A DNA stretch of 64,000 nucleotides from Clostridium intestinale DSM 6191 (GTDB lineage: Bacteria; Bacillota; Clostridia; Clostridiales; Clostridiaceae). Position numbers and translations under genes: made by a program. The notes beneath the pieces were generated by a model, which did not search any database, was not told the DNA's origin, and saw nothing but the letters and a program-made list of their open reading frames with translations. Shown here piece by piece: positions 7,759 to 17,975 of this stretch (positions are counted from its first letter, which is position 1; every line of letters begins with the position of its first letter). Location: the NCBI RefSeq assembly GCF_900130055.1, contig NZ_FQXU01000008.1, positions 254,667 through 318,666 on the forward strand. The letters are read 5' to 3'.

Positions 7759-10700
7759 TTATCCTAAATCTTCAGTTAATGAATTTAATAACTCTTTTAT
7801 ATCTAACAACATATTTTCATTTTTAGCTTCATTAACTTTATACACAAAAGATGGTTTCTCTCCTAAGCGTATATAAACTTCTTTTTTGTAATTATCAAGT
7901 ATTCTTTTGTAAACTGAGCTTTTAATCCTATCTCTGTTTTGGAACATGAAATGAATATCTTCATTTTTTTCCTTAACTTCTTCAACCCCTAAAGATTTAG
8001 CTTTGCTTTTTATATATGCTATATCCATTAAATTATATACAGGTTGTGGAATAGCTGAATATCTATCCTCTAGTTCTTCTTTAATATCATCATAATCCTC
8101 TTGATTTTCTATAGCTGCTATTTTCTTATATATAGATATCTTTTGTATCTCATCCTCTATATATTCTCCTGATATAAAAGCATCAACCTTCACATCTACG
8201 GTTGTTTCAATAGGCTCTTGTTCTATATCGCCCTTAATTAACTTTATAGTATCTTCAAGCATTCTGCAATATAAATCATATCCAACTGATGCCATATGAC
8301 CATGCTGAGCTGACCCCATCATGTTTCCTGCTCCTCTTATCTCTAAATCTCTCATTGCAATCTTAAAGCCTGAACCTAATTCTGTAAAGTCTTTTAACGC
8401 TTTTAATCTCTTTTCTGCCACCTCAGTTAATACTTTATCCTTTTTATAAGTAAAATAAGCATAAGCTATTCTATTACTTCTTCCAACTCTTCCTCTTAAC
8501 TGATAAAGCTGCGATAAGCCCATTTTATCTGAATCATATACTATCATGGTATTTACATTTGGGATATCAATTCCTGTTTCAATAATTGTAGTACACAAAA
8601 GTATATCATATTCTCTATTCATGAAAGCAACCATTTCTTTTTCTAATTCTTTCTCTGTCATCTGTCCATGAATTATTGTCACCTTGCCTTCCGGCACAAG
8701 ATCAGCTATATATTTAGCCATTTTTGATATATCTTCAACTCTATTATAAACAAAGAAAACTTGCCCTTCTCTATTTATTTCTCTAAGTATAGCATCTCTG
8801 ATTAGCTGATCATTTTGTTCAACTACATAAGTCTGAATAGGATACCTCTCCTCAGGAGGTGTCTCTATAACAGATATATCTCTTACTCCAGTTAAAGACA
8901 TGTGAAGTGTTCTTGGAATTGGAGTTGCACTTAAAGTTAATACATCAACATTTTTCTTCACATTTTTAATTTTTTCTTTTTGGGTAACACCAAATCTCTG
9001 TTCTTCATCTACTATTAATAAACCTAAATCTTTAAACTCTATATCTTTAGAAACAAGTCTGTGAGTACCTATTAATATATCTACATTTCCTTCTTTTAAA
9101 GCCTTTAAGGTTTCCTTTTGTTGCTTTGTAGTTCTAAATCTACTTACCATATCAATCTTTATAGGAAAATCCGAAAACCTTCTCTTCATATTATTATAAT
9201 GTTGATCTGCTAAAATTGTTGTAGGAACTAAAAAAGCAACTTGTTTCCCATCCATAACCGCTTTAAACGCTGCTCTTATAGCTACTTCTGTTTTCCCATA
9301 TCCAACATCACCGCAAAGAAGTCTGTCCATAGGTTTATCTGATTCCATATCCTTCTTTATCTCTTGTAATGATGTTAATTGGTCAGGTGTTTCCTCATAT
9401 GGAAATTCTTCTTCAAATTGATTTTGCCACTGTGTATCTTTAGAATATTTGTATCCCTTAAGGGTAGATCTTGCAGCATAAAGTTTTACTAATTCCTGTG
9501 CTATATCATTAATTGAATTTTTAACCTTAGCTTTAGCTTTTTGCCACTCATTTCCCCCTAATTTATTTACCTTAGGAGATTTACCTTCACTACCGATATA
9601 CTTTTGTATCATATCTAATTGATCTACAGGAACATATAACTTGTCACCTTTGTCATAAAGTATATCTAAGTAATCCCTTTTATGACCACCTACTTCTATT
9701 TGTTTGATTCCCTTATATACACCAATACCATGATTTACGTGAACTACATAATCTCCTGGTTTTAAATCAGCAAAACTTTTTATTTTGCCTATACCTTTTT
9801 GTTTAGAAGGTCTTTTGGTAAGTTTTCTTTTAGCCTCTCCAAATACTTCTTTATCAGATATAACACATATTCTAAGGTCAGGATATTCAAAACCTTTTAT
9901 AAGATTTCCAAAGGTTATAACAACTTCACCAAATTCTATAGAAGATATATCATCTTTGTATACACTCTCTATCCCTCTATCTCTAAGAGTTTGTACCAAA
10001 CGTTCTCCTCTACTTCTTGTACCTGATAAAATAACTGTTTTATATCCTTTTTGTTTTTTATCTTTTATATCTTCTATTAAAAAATCTAATTGCCCTTGAT
10101 AATTGTGAAGTGTAATTTGTGATATATTTTTTATATCTAAAGGCGCCAAAAATGTTCTTCCTTTAGTTAAAGCATCTATAGTAACAACTTTACTATTTTC
10201 AATCATGCTATTAAGGATATCTTTTCCTAACAGTAAATTCCCTTGTGATGGTAATATATCTCCTCTATACAAGAACCCTTCATAATTCTCTTTAAACTCA
10301 AAATATAAACTTTCTAATTTACCTTCACATCTCTGAGTATCGTCCATAATAATTAAATAATCTTCAGCATATTGGAATAGATTCCACGGTTTTTCATATA
10401 AAAAGGGTAAATAACTCTCAATAGTCTCAAAACTATAAGATTCCTTTAAACTCTCAAGATTACTTCTAATTATTCCTGTTAATTTCTTTACTATATCCTT
10501 TTCTTCTTTTCTATTTTCTACAACACTTTTAAACTCTGTCTCAATAGCCTCAACAGCACTATTTAAGACTTCTGAATTCACAATTATCTCTTTAGCAGGA
10601 AATACTTCTATCTCTTTAACCTTAGAAATACTTCTTTGCGTTTCTATATTAAAGCTTCTTATAGATTCTATCTCATCGCCAAAAAACTCTACTCTATAGG

Positions 10701-11271
10701 GGATTCCATATTGAGGTGGAAATATATCTAATATTCCTCCTCTTAATGAGAACTGCCCTTTTCCTTCTACTATATCTACTCTTTCATAACCACTTTCAAT
10801 TAAAAGGTTTACTAGCTCATCTGTATTTACTTCCTCTGAGGTTTTTAGTTTAATAAAATGTTTTAAATATAGTTCCTTTGGAGTATACAAAGCAGCAAGA
10901 CTATCCACAGATGTTACTATGATTTTCTTTTTGCTATCTAACATCTCTTTTATAACCTTGAGCCTTGCCCACCTTAAGTCTCCTGAAATAGCATCTATAT
11001 TATAAAAAACTACTTCTTTTGCAGGTAAATAAAACACATCCAGTTGAAAAAGATTCAAGTCTTCATATAAGTTTCTAGCTTCAATATCGGAATGTGTTAC
11101 CACTAATAGTGGCTTATCTTGAGTTTCATATATTCCATTAATAAAATAACTTTTTCCTGATTCTCCTAATCCATATACTCCTATAGGATAAATATCTTTC
11201 TCTATACTTTTTATAATACCTTGAAAATCCTTATAGGATTTCAGAGGTTCCATTAACCCCCCTAATCGCAT
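7759..11271 (-). CDS. mfd: Transcription-repair coupling factor Mfd
   Basis: A full-length 1170-residue Mfd. The N-terminal UvrB-like part (about 1-400) is followed by the RNA polymerase interaction domain (around 490-570, KPGDYVVHVNHGIGVYKG). The superfamily 2 translocase comes next, with the Walker A motif GDVGYGKTEVA, the DEEQ box (DEEQRFGV), TLSATPIPRTL and motif VI QLRGRVGRS. A C-terminal TRCF domain ends the protein. Mfd displaces stalled RNA polymerase and recruits UvrA for strand-specific repair. The start at 11271 (MRLGGLMEPLKS) has GGTGGTG upstream. An ATG at 11253 is an alternative. It lies 26 bases after pth. Confidence 0.97.
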   Translation of the reverse strand: MRLGGLMEPLKSYKDFQGIIKSIEKDIYPIGVYGLGESGKSYFINGIYETQDKPLLVVTHSDIEARNLYEDLNLFQLDVFYLPAKEVVFYNIDAISGDLRWARLKVIKEMLDSKKKIIVTSVDSLAALYTPKELYLKHFIKLKTSEEVNTDELVNLLIESGYERVDIVEGKGQFSLRGGILDIFPPQYGIPYRVEFFGDEIESIRSFNIETQRSISKVKEIEVFPAKEIIVNSEVLNSAVEAIETEFKSVVENRKEEKDIVKKLTGIIRSNLESLKESYSFETIESYLPFLYEKPWNLFQYAEDYLIIMDDTQRCEGKLESLYFEFKENYEGFLYRGDILPSQGNLLLGKDILNSMIENSKVVTIDALTKGRTFLAPLDIKNISQITLHNYQGQLDFLIEDIKDKKQKGYKTVILSGTRSRGERLVQTLRDRGIESVYKDDISSIEFGEVVITFGNLIKGFEYPDLRICVISDKEVFGEAKRKLTKRPSKQKGIGKIKSFADLKPGDYVVHVNHGIGVYKGIKQIEVGGHKRDYLDILYDKGDKLYVPVDQLDMIQKYIGSEGKSPKVNKLGGNEWQKAKAKVKNSINDIAQELVKLYAARSTLKGYKYSKDTQWQNQFEEEFPYEETPDQLTSLQEIKKDMESDKPMDRLLCGDVGYGKTEVAIRAAFKAVMDGKQVAFLVPTTILADQHYNNMKRRFSDFPIKIDMVSRFRTTKQQKETLKALKEGNVDILIGTHRLVSKDIEFKDLGLLIVDEEQRFGVTQKEKIKNVKKNVDVLTLSATPIPRTLHMSLTGVRDISVIETPPEERYPIQTYVVEQNDQLIRDAILREINREGQVFFVYNRVEDISKMAKYIADLVPEGKVTIIHGQMTEKELEKEMVAFMNREYDILLCTTIIETGIDIPNVNTMIVYDSDKMGLSQLYQLRGRVGRSNRIAYAYFTYKKDKVLTEVAEKRLKALKDFTELGSGFKIAMRDLEIRGAGNMMGSAQHGHMASVGYDLYCRMLEDTIKLIKGDIEQEPIETTVDVKVDAFISGEYIEDEIQKISIYKKIAAIENQEDYDDIKEELEDRYSAIPQPVYNLMDIAYIKSKAKSLGVEEVKEKNEDIHFMFQNRDRIKSSVYKRILDNYKKEVYIRLGEKPSFVYKVNEAKNENMLLDIKELLNSLTEDLG

Positions 11272-11297
11272 GTCACTACACCACCATTCAAATACTT

Positions 11298-11861
11298 CTA
11301 TATAGAAAAACTATTATATTTGTTCATTGCTTCAACTTCGTCGTTTTTAATTATTTCTTCAGTTGCTAAAGCTGATACTTCTATGACTTTTTGTAATTTC
11401 TCCATCTCTTCTTGAGAAAACTTTCCTAATACATGAGATACTAAATCTCCTTTAGGTTGTCCTACACCTATTTTAATTCTTGGGAATACATCACTATTTA
11501 GGTGTGCAACTATGCTCTTTATCCCATTATGCCCACCAGCGCTACCTTTTCCTCTTATTCTGACTCTACCAACTTCAAGACTTATGTCATCATATATCAC
11601 TATTACCTGTTCATTAGATATCTTATAAAAATCTACTACTTCTCTAATACTCTCTCCACTTAAATTCATGTAAGTACTAGGTTTTAAAAGTATAACCTTT
11701 TCTCCAGATATCCTACCTTCCCCATACTCACCTTTAAATTTTTTCCTATTAATCTCTATATTATACTTTTCTCCTAAATAATCTATAGCATTAAATCCAA
11801 TATTATGTCTTGTATTTCTATATTCTGCTCCTGGATTACCTAATCCAACTATTAAATACAT
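11298..11861 (-). CDS. pth: Peptidyl-tRNA hydrolase
   Basis: A 187-residue enzyme that recycles peptidyl-tRNAs dropped from the ribosome. Family motifs are complete: [20 protein letters not shown] (catalytic His at residue 20), [29 protein letters not shown], then GGHNGIKSI. The ATG at 11861 is chosen because GGAGG lies 8 bases upstream and the protein then begins as in the family. A longer reading to 11876 adds only MEDIY. It is immediately upstream of mfd, as in Bacillus (spoVC, fin, mfd). Confidence 0.97.
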   Translation of the reverse strand: MYLIVGLGNPGAEYRNTRHNIGFNAIDYLGEKYNIEINRKKFKGEYGEGRISGEKVILLKPSTYMNLSGESIREVVDFYKISNEQVIVIYDDISLEVGRVRIRGKGSAGGHNGIKSIVAHLNSDVFPRIKIGVGQPKGDLVSHVLGKFSQEEMEKLQKVIEVSALATEEIIKNDEVEAMNKYNSFSI

Positions 11862-11925
11862 GTAAATATCCTCCAAAATAAAAAATCAACTATATCTATA
11901 ATATAATATTCATAGATAATAATAA

Positions 11926-11947
11926 AGAGACTTCATTCAAAGTCTCT
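11926..11947 (-). terminator. Terminator after the HtrA-like gene
   Basis: AGAGACTT (minus, 11940-11947) and its complement (11926-11933) form an 8-bp stem with a 6-base loop. On the minus strand it is followed by TATTATTATC. It overlaps the stop codon of the HtrA-like gene by one base. The T-tract is short, so termination may be partial. Confidence 0.6.
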
Positions 11948-13122
11948 CATAAAACTAATTTGTATTTTACAAGTGTGAGCACCAAATCCATGTTCTCAGC
12001 ACCTCTTAATACTCTACAGCTAATATTATCTCCAATATTATGTTTTTTTATTATATTGTCTATATCATCAATACTTCTTATTTTTTGATTATCTAGCTCT
12101 ATTATTATGTCAGTTGGTCTTATACCTGCATTAGCAACACTACTTTCGGGATATACCCATTCAACATATATTCCATTAATTCCTTCTTCATTTAATGAAC
12201 TAGTTGCTCCTCCAATAAAGCCTAAATCCATTTTTTCAGCGTTACCAGTATCAATTATAGATCTTACTATAGATTCTAGCTCGCTTCCTCCAACTACAAC
12301 ACTTAATCCATACTTTGAATGTTTATCTATAAAGTCCAAAGAATTAATCCCTATTATGTCACCATTTAAGTTACAAAGGGGACCTCCATTATTCTCTTCA
12401 TTTACAATTGTGTTATTCTGGATACTTTTAAATATCTTTTGTTCTTTGCTACTACTTGATGTATCTAGAGTTAAGCTGGTTGAATTAATTATTCCAGAGC
12501 TAACAAATCCTACATAATCATTTGCACTAGCATTTCCAAGGGAAACTACCCTGTCTCCTGCTCTTATATCCTTATCATTTGCAAATTTACTAACTGGATA
12601 ATTACCGCCTTCAATTTTAATAACTGCTATATCTAATTGTTCATAAGAACCAATTAACTTAGCCACTTGTGTGCTAGAAGCCACTGAAGAAAGTTTAACA
12701 TATATGTTACTAAAACTTTTTATAGAACTATAGCTTGTGACTATATACCCCTCATTATCTATAATAACTCCAGTAATATTTTGTTGATTATAGCCATTTT
12801 TCTTCAATTTATCAGTATCGTCCGATATGCTAACTAAAGATGGTCCAACCTTAGATATTATTTCAGATAAATAAACATAATTTAAGTTTTGTTCTTCTAC
12901 TGTAATATCCTTTTTAATTGAACTAGTTAATCCTAATTCCTCAATTTTTTTATCAACTATCACATTCGATGTAATAATTCCTGTTGCTATAGAAACAGCT
13001 ACAAGAGCTGCACTTTTAGAAAGTAATTGTATTGTATGCTTCTTTTTATTTCTTTTGAAACTTATAGGTGCTTCATCATTCTTATTAGTATAAGTATGTG
13101 AATATTTTTCATCTTTAGACAT
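11947..13122 (-). CDS. HtrA/DegP-like membrane-anchored pseudoprotease with PDZ domain
   Basis: 391 residues: basic cytoplasmic N-terminus (1-33), one membrane anchor (about 36-56), a trypsin-like fold (about 85-285) and a C-terminal PDZ domain (about 290-385, GIYVEWVYPESSVANAGIRP). Compared with HtrA the catalytic triad is broken. The usual NNHV His position reads SYSS (Ser132). The GNSGGPL Ser reads NNGGPL (Asn245). Only the Asp (LDIAVIKI, Asp164) remains. The frame is open and the fold motifs are kept, so this looks like a functional non-catalytic binder rather than a pseudogene. It starts 13 bases after the histidine kinase stop, so it is co-transcribed with the two-component genes. A role as a periplasmic-side sensor partner is inference. 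Confidence 0.83.
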   Translation of the reverse strand: MSKDEKYSHTYTNKNDEAPISFKRNKKKHTIQLLSKSAALVAVSIATGIITSNVIVDKKIEELGLTSSIKKDITVEEQNLNYVYLSEIISKVGPSLVSISDDTDKLKKNGYNQQNITGVIIDNEGYIVTSYSSIKSFSNIYVKLSSVASSTQVAKLIGSYEQLDIAVIKIEGGNYPVSKFANDKDIRAGDRVVSLGNASANDYVGFVSSGIINSTSLTLDTSSSSKEQKIFKSIQNNTIVNEENNGGPLCNLNGDIIGINSLDFIDKHSKYGLSVVVGGSELESIVRSIIDTGNAEKMDLGFIGGATSSLNEEGINGIYVEWVYPESSVANAGIRPTDIIIELDNQKIRSIDDIDNIIKKHNIGDNISCRVLRGAENMDLVLTLVKYKLVL

Positions 13123-13135
13123 TTAGCACCTCACT

Positions 13136-14566
13136 TTAATTAGATTTTGATAGTGTAAAAGTAAAAACTACACCAGAATTATCTTTTTCATTTTCCACCC
13201 ATATATCTTGACCATGTTGAGTGATTATTTCTCTTACTATAGATAATCCAAGCCCTGTACTCATTTTGTTAGTTCTAGATTTATCAGCCTTATAAAATCT
13301 ATTCCATATATTATGTATCTCTGAATCTTTTAATACAATACCTTCATTAGCTACACTTATATAGATTTTATTTCCTTTACTTCTAGTAGTAATTTTAATA
13401 TTTCCACCTTCATTAGCATACTTTATTGCATTATCAACAATGTTAGTTATAACTTGAATAATCCTATCTAAATCACCTAAAACAAAATCTCTTTTTCCTT
13501 CAAAAACAACTTCAACTTTAACCTTCTTCTCCAAAATCTTACTTTCAAGATTCATGACTACAGTTTTTATAATATCATTAATCTCAATTTCTCGTATTTT
13601 AAGTTCCATCTTTCCTGCTTCCATTGCTGATAAATCTAAGAGCTCATTTACTAATCTTGTAAGTCTTTGTATTTCATCATAAACAATCCTAAGATAATAG
13701 TTTTCTTTATCTTTAGGTATTACTCCATCTAAAATCCCAGCTATAAATCCCTTTATTGAGGTTATAGGTGATCTAAGTTCATGAGAAACATTAGATATAA
13801 ATTCTCTTCTATTATTATCAACCTTTTCTAAAGACTCAGCCATAAAATTGAAAGATTCGGCAAGTTCCTGCATCTCATCTTTAGACCTTATATCAACTCG
13901 CTGTCCAACCTCGCCTTTTGCTAGTCTTTTTGCTGCTCTATTTATTTCATCCAATGGATCTATTAATATTTTCTGCGCTAACATATTTATGACAATTGCT
14001 GATACAGTTACTGCTATTATTGCAGATAACCAAATTATAAAATAGAACCTATTTAGTGGAGCTTTTATTTTCTCCAAAGGTGTTACCATTGCAATAAACC
14101 CATAATAATAGTTATTACTTATTATTGGCTTATAATAAATATAATCTGAAACATCGAGAAACTTGTTAGAATTAGTTCTATCCTCAATAGAATTTCCTTG
14201 CTTTAATTGTTCAATCTCTTCTGATGATAAATACATCTGTTGATACTTCATATTGATATAATTATCGTTTGAAACCTTATAAATATAGCCTAAACTATCA
14301 ACTAAAATTATGTCTATTGACAAAGTATCTGAAACATTAGTAATAGCATAATTCAAATTGTTCACAGAATCTGTTTTATTATTTGCATAATAATCTGTAA
14401 CAGCTGATGATATACGTTGAGCTTGCTTATCTAACAAGTCCTTTCGTTGATCAAAATAATATCCTTTAAACCAAAAGGATAAAACTGCCGCAATTATTGT
14501 AAAGGATAATGCTACAATTAAAGTTACTGTCACAAGTAGTTTAGATACTAAACTATTTTTCTTCAT
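13136..14566 (-). CDS. Membrane sensor histidine kinase
   Basis: A 476-residue sensor kinase. Transmembrane segments at about residues 9-34 and 174-197 frame an extracellular sensing domain of about 140 residues. HAMP follows (about 198-250), then a dimerisation/phosphoacceptor domain (FISNVSHELRSPITSIKGF, phosphorylated His262) and an ATPase domain with the N box (ITNIVDNAIKYANEGG), a divergent G1 region and STGLGLSIVREI. The ATG at 14566 is preferred, 9-10 bases after GAGGTG. A TTG at 14569 directly follows the response regulator stop. It partners the OmpR-type regulator upstream, and the HtrA-like pseudoprotease follows in the same operon. The signal is unknown. Confidence 0.93.
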   Translation of the reverse strand: MKKNSLVSKLLVTVTLIVALSFTIIAAVLSFWFKGYYFDQRKDLLDKQAQRISSAVTDYYANNKTDSVNNLNYAITNVSDTLSIDIILVDSLGYIYKVSNDNYINMKYQQMYLSSEEIEQLKQGNSIEDRTNSNKFLDVSDYIYYKPIISNNYYYGFIAMVTPLEKIKAPLNRFYFIIWLSAIIAVTVSAIVINMLAQKILIDPLDEINRAAKRLAKGEVGQRVDIRSKDEMQELAESFNFMAESLEKVDNNRREFISNVSHELRSPITSIKGFIAGILDGVIPKDKENYYLRIVYDEIQRLTRLVNELLDLSAMEAGKMELKIREIEINDIIKTVVMNLESKILEKKVKVEVVFEGKRDFVLGDLDRIIQVITNIVDNAIKYANEGGNIKITTRSKGNKIYISVANEGIVLKDSEIHNIWNRFYKADKSRTNKMSTGLGLSIVREIITQHGQDIWVENEKDNSGVVFTFTLSKSN

Positions 14567-14569
14567 CAA

Positions 14570-15256
14570 TTATTTCACCTCGAATTTATAGCCAACCCCC
14601 CAAACAGTTTCTATCTGCCAATTAATACCCTCTGGAAGTTTTTCTCTTAATCTTTTTATATGAACATCTACAGTTCTAGAATCTCCTGGATAATCATATC
14701 CCCAAACTTCACACAATAACTGTTCTCTTGTAAAAACCTTATTTTTATTTGATGCTAAATAATATAATAATTCAAATTCCTTAGGAGGCATTTTTATCTC
14801 TTCTCCTCTATAAAGAACGTTATAAGAATTAGCGTCAACATTTAAATCACTATAATCAATTACTTCTTTATTTGTTGAGTCAGTGTTGTACCTTCTCATT
14901 ACAGCCTTTACCCTAGCTAATAATTCCTTAGGTTCAAATGGCTTAACTATGTAATCATCTGCTCCAAGTTCTAAAGCCAAAACTTTATCAAAAGTATCAC
15001 CTTTTGCTGTAAGCATTATTACTGGCACTTCACTTTCTTTTCTTATCCACTTAAGAACATCTATGCCATCTACATTAGGTAGCATAATATCTAGTAGTAC
15101 TAGATCTGGCTTATACTCCATAAAAGCATTCTCCACATCTTTCCCATTGTTTATTATTCTATTATCATAATTTGAACTATTTAAATACATTCTTATAACT
15201 TCGCAAATATTTTCATCATCATCGACAATTAAAATTTTACCTATTGTTCCTTCCAT
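14570..15256 (-). CDS. OmpR/PhoB-family response regulator
   Basis: 228 residues. The receiver domain (5-120) has the acidic pocket VDDDEN, phosphoacceptor Asp56 (LLDIMLPNVDG), a conserved Thr in MLTAKGD and Lys in DDYIVKPF. The winged-helix DNA-binding domain (about 130-228) ends in SRTVDVHIKRLREKL and VWGVGYKFE. It is the first gene of an operon with the kinase (stop and start nearly touching) and the HtrA-like gene. It resembles WalR/PhoP-type regulators, but the target genes cannot be read from the sequence. It stands where Bacillus carries ctc, between prs and pth. Confidence 0.93.
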   Translation of the reverse strand: MEGTIGKILIVDDDENICEVIRMYLNSSNYDNRIINNGKDVENAFMEYKPDLVLLDIMLPNVDGIDVLKWIRKESEVPVIMLTAKGDTFDKVLALELGADDYIVKPFEPKELLARVKAVMRRYNTDSTNKEVIDYSDLNVDANSYNVLYRGEEIKMPPKEFELLYYLASNKNKVFTREQLLCEVWGYDYPGDSRTVDVHIKRLREKLPEGINWQIETVWGVGYKFEVK

Positions 15257-15353
15257 AAAAAAACACTCCTTTCATATTATTAATTTACCACAAGCTAAAA
15301 TAATTAAATATAGATTTTAATAAAAGTTACAATTATTTAATGATGTTAGAAAA

Positions 15354-15385
15354 AATCCCCTTAGAAACTTTCTTCTAAGGGGATT
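15354..15385 (-). terminator. Terminator after prs
   Basis: A perfect 13-bp stem (15373-15385 with 15354-15366; CCCC/GGGG core) has a 6-base loop and is followed by TTTTTCT on the minus strand. It lies a few bases past the prs stop and cleanly separates prs from the two-component operon. Confidence 0.88.
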
Positions 15386-15389
15386 GATT

Positions 15390-16349
15390 TTATACTTCAA
15401 ATAATTTGCTTAATGGCTCTTCATCGTATATTCTCTTTATTGCTTCTGCAAATAAAGCAGCTACTGATAAAGATTTGAATTTATGTAAGTCATCTCTTTC
15501 AGGTAATTCTATTGTATTTAACATTACTAATTCTTCAATTGCACTAGAATTAATTCTATCTAAAGCTGGTCCTGAAAGAACTCCATGTGTACAGCATGCA
15601 TATACATTTTTAGCACCTAAATCTTTTAATGCATTTGCAGCATTAGCTATAGTTCCAGCTGTATCTATCATGTCATCGATAAGTATGCAAACTTTACCTT
15701 CAACATCACCTATTATGTTCATGATTTCTGAAACATTTGCTTTAGGTCTTCTTTTGTCAATTATAGCTATTGGCGCATGCAATCTATCTGCAAATTTTCT
15801 TGCTCTAGTTACACTACCTAAATCTGGAGATACTACCACTACGTCTTCTCTCTCATCAAAGCCTTGTTCAACAAAATAGTTTGCTAAAATAGGTGCACCT
15901 AATAAATGATCAACTGGGATATCGAAGTATCCTTGTATTTGTGCTGCGTGTAGGTCCATTGTTAATACCCTATCAGCTCCTGCTGTAGTTAAAATATCAG
16001 CAACAAGTTTTGCAGTTATTGGATCTCTAGATTTTGCTTTTCTATCTTGTCTTGCATATCCATAGTAAGGAATAACAGCCGTTATTCTGCCTGCTGAAGC
16101 TCTTTTTAAAGCATCAATCATTATTAATAATTCCATAAGGTTATTATTAACTGGAGAATTAGTTGATTGAATAATAAAAACCTCTTGCCCTCTTACTGTT
16201 TCATTAATATCTACTGATATTTCTCCATCACTGAAGGTTCCTACCTTCGCACTACCCACTGGGACCCCTAATATGTCTGCTATTTCTTTGGCTAATTTTG
16301 GATGCGAGTTTCCAGTGAAAATTTTAATATTTCTTCCATGGGTAATCAT
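15390..16349 (-). CDS. prs: Ribose-phosphate pyrophosphokinase (PRPP synthase)
   Basis: 319 residues, the standard length. It makes PRPP from ribose 5-phosphate and ATP for purine, pyrimidine, His and Trp synthesis. Visible motifs: the ATP-loop region [17 protein letters not shown], the signature [18 protein letters not shown] and the PRPP-binding loop [14 protein letters not shown]. It follows glmU as in Bacillus. The start ATG lies about 11 bases after AAGGAGG, slightly longer than usual. With purR nearby, this stretch groups nucleotide-precursor functions. Confidence 0.97.
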   Translation of the reverse strand: MITHGRNIKIFTGNSHPKLAKEIADILGVPVGSAKVGTFSDGEISVDINETVRGQEVFIIQSTNSPVNNNLMELLIMIDALKRASAGRITAVIPYYGYARQDRKAKSRDPITAKLVADILTTAGADRVLTMDLHAAQIQGYFDIPVDHLLGAPILANYFVEQGFDEREDVVVVSPDLGSVTRARKFADRLHAPIAIIDKRRPKANVSEIMNIIGDVEGKVCILIDDMIDTAGTIANAANALKDLGAKNVYACCTHGVLSGPALDRINSSAIEELVMLNTIELPERDDLHKFKSLSVAALFAEAIKRIYDEEPLSKLFEV

Positions 16350-16413
16350 TTTTTAGAAAACCTCCTTATTTAATTAGAATACCTCAATTTATTTCAAAAA
16401 GTGCTGTTTTATG

Positions 16414-17781
16414 TTACTTTTTTAAGCCCTTTTTATTGACCCAGCCTTCGATATTTACTTGTTTTGCTCTTGCAATAGCCAAGCTACCTTCTGGAACTTC
16501 TTTAGTTATAGTAGATCCAGCCGCTATGTAAGTATTATCTTTCACCTCAACAGGTGATACTAGATTTGTATTACAGCCTATAAATGAATTATCTCCAATT
16601 ATAGTTTTATTTTTATTTTTTCCATCATAATTAACCACAACTGTTCCACAACCAAAGTTGCAGTTTTCACCAACCTCAGCATCTCCTATATATGTTAGGT
16701 GAGATACCTTAGTATTGTTTCCAATTGTAGATTTCTTTATTTCAACAAAGTCACCTATTCTAACTTTATCACCGATATTTGATTCAGGTCTTACATAGGC
16801 AAAAGGTCCTACAGTAGTATTGTCTCCTATTTTACTTTGTAAAATAACTGAACTTTGTATTTCAACTTCATTACCAATAATTGAAGAATCTATTCTAGAA
16901 TTCGGGTAAAGTACACAATCCGTACCTATTTCAGACTTTCCTTCTAAAACATTGCCTGGATATATTATTGTATCCTGTCCAATAACAACGTCTACTCCTA
17001 TATATGTATTACTAGGGTCTATTATAGTAACTCCATTATCTAAATGTTTTTTATTAATTACTTTTCTCATAATTACTTCTGCTTGGGCTAACTCAGCTCT
17101 TGAATTAACTCCAAGAGTCTCGTCGAATTCAGTAATAACTGCTCCAAGTTTTTTACCTTCAGACTTTAATATTGAGATTACATCTGTTAAATAATATTCC
17201 CCTTGAGCATTATTATTAGATAACTTTTCTAAAGCTCCTAAAAGTGCTTTAATATCGAAACAATACATACCTGCATTTATCTCATTTACCTTAAGCTCAT
17301 CCTCGTTACAATCCTTATGCTCAACTATTCTCTCAATTTCATTTCCATTTCTTATTATTCTTCCATATCCTGTTGGATCTTGTATTAATGAAGTTAATAA
17401 GGTTCCAGTATTCCCATTTTCTATATGATTATCTAAAAGTTTTTTTACTGTTTCTTTTCTTATTAGAGGTGCGTCTCCAGTAAATATTGCAACTACTCCA
17501 TCCTTGTCCTTCAAGAATTCTTTAGCACACTTTACTGCATGACCTGTACCTAATTGTTCTTCTTGTAGTGAATACGATACATTTCTACTTTCAGTAGCTT
17601 TTTGTACTAATTCAGCACCTTTACCTATAATTATATTTACATCTTCAATGTTTGCTTCTCTCATGGTGTCTATAACGTGATTAATCATCTCTTTACCACA
17701 TACTTTATGAAGTACCTTAGGAAGATTTGATTTTATTCGCTTTCCTTGTCCTGCTGCTAATATTAAAGCACTTTTAAACAT
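16414..17781 (-). CDS. glmU: Bifunctional GlmU (GlcNAc-1-P acetyltransferase / UDP-GlcNAc pyrophosphorylase)
   Basis: 455 residues. The N-terminal nucleotidyltransferase domain (1 to about 230) contains [26 protein letters not shown] and FTGDAPLI. The C-terminal part (about 250-450) is a left-handed beta helix of hexapeptide repeats ending in the acetyltransferase active region ([31 protein letters not shown]). It supplies UDP-GlcNAc for peptidoglycan. The ATG at 17781 is chosen because GAGGTGG lies 5 bases upstream. The GTG at 17788-17790 is inside that site. Order purR-spoVG-glmU-prs matches Bacillus. Confidence 0.96.
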   Translation of the reverse strand: MFKSALILAAGQGKRIKSNLPKVLHKVCGKEMINHVIDTMREANIEDVNIIIGKGAELVQKATESRNVSYSLQEEQLGTGHAVKCAKEFLKDKDGVVAIFTGDAPLIRKETVKKLLDNHIENGNTGTLLTSLIQDPTGYGRIIRNGNEIERIVEHKDCNEDELKVNEINAGMYCFDIKALLGALEKLSNNNAQGEYYLTDVISILKSEGKKLGAVITEFDETLGVNSRAELAQAEVIMRKVINKKHLDNGVTIIDPSNTYIGVDVVIGQDTIIYPGNVLEGKSEIGTDCVLYPNSRIDSSIIGNEVEIQSSVILQSKIGDNTTVGPFAYVRPESNIGDKVRIGDFVEIKKSTIGNNTKVSHLTYIGDAEVGENCNFGCGTVVVNYDGKNKNKTIIGDNSFIGCNTNLVSPVEVKDNTYIAAGSTITKEVPEGSLAIARAKQVNIEGWVNKKGLKK

Positions 17782-17940
17782 CCATTCCACCTCAACAATT
17801 TTTGCATATTAAAATAAAATTTTAATAATTTCTAAATGCATCTATTACATTATAGGGTATTAAAACTACTATTTCAACCTAATAAATATAATTAGAATTA
17901 TCCCTAATTTTCTGAATTTTCAATAACAAACCACACAGTA

Positions 17941-17968
17941 AAAAAAGGAAGCACTGCCTCCTTTTTTA
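17941..17968 (-). terminator. Terminator after spoVG
   Basis: On the minus strand AAAAAAGGAGGC and GCTTCCTTTTTTT form a hairpin with a T-run of seven. It lies 8 bases past the spoVG stop. It isolates the highly regulated spoVG transcript from glmU. Confidence 0.85.
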
Positions 17969-17975
17969 CACGTAA

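Noticed and set aside
11947-13122. Pseudogene of an HtrA protease
   Set aside because: The frame is full length with intact PDZ and fold motifs and a good ribosome binding site. Only catalytic residues are changed, so a non-catalytic protein is more likely.
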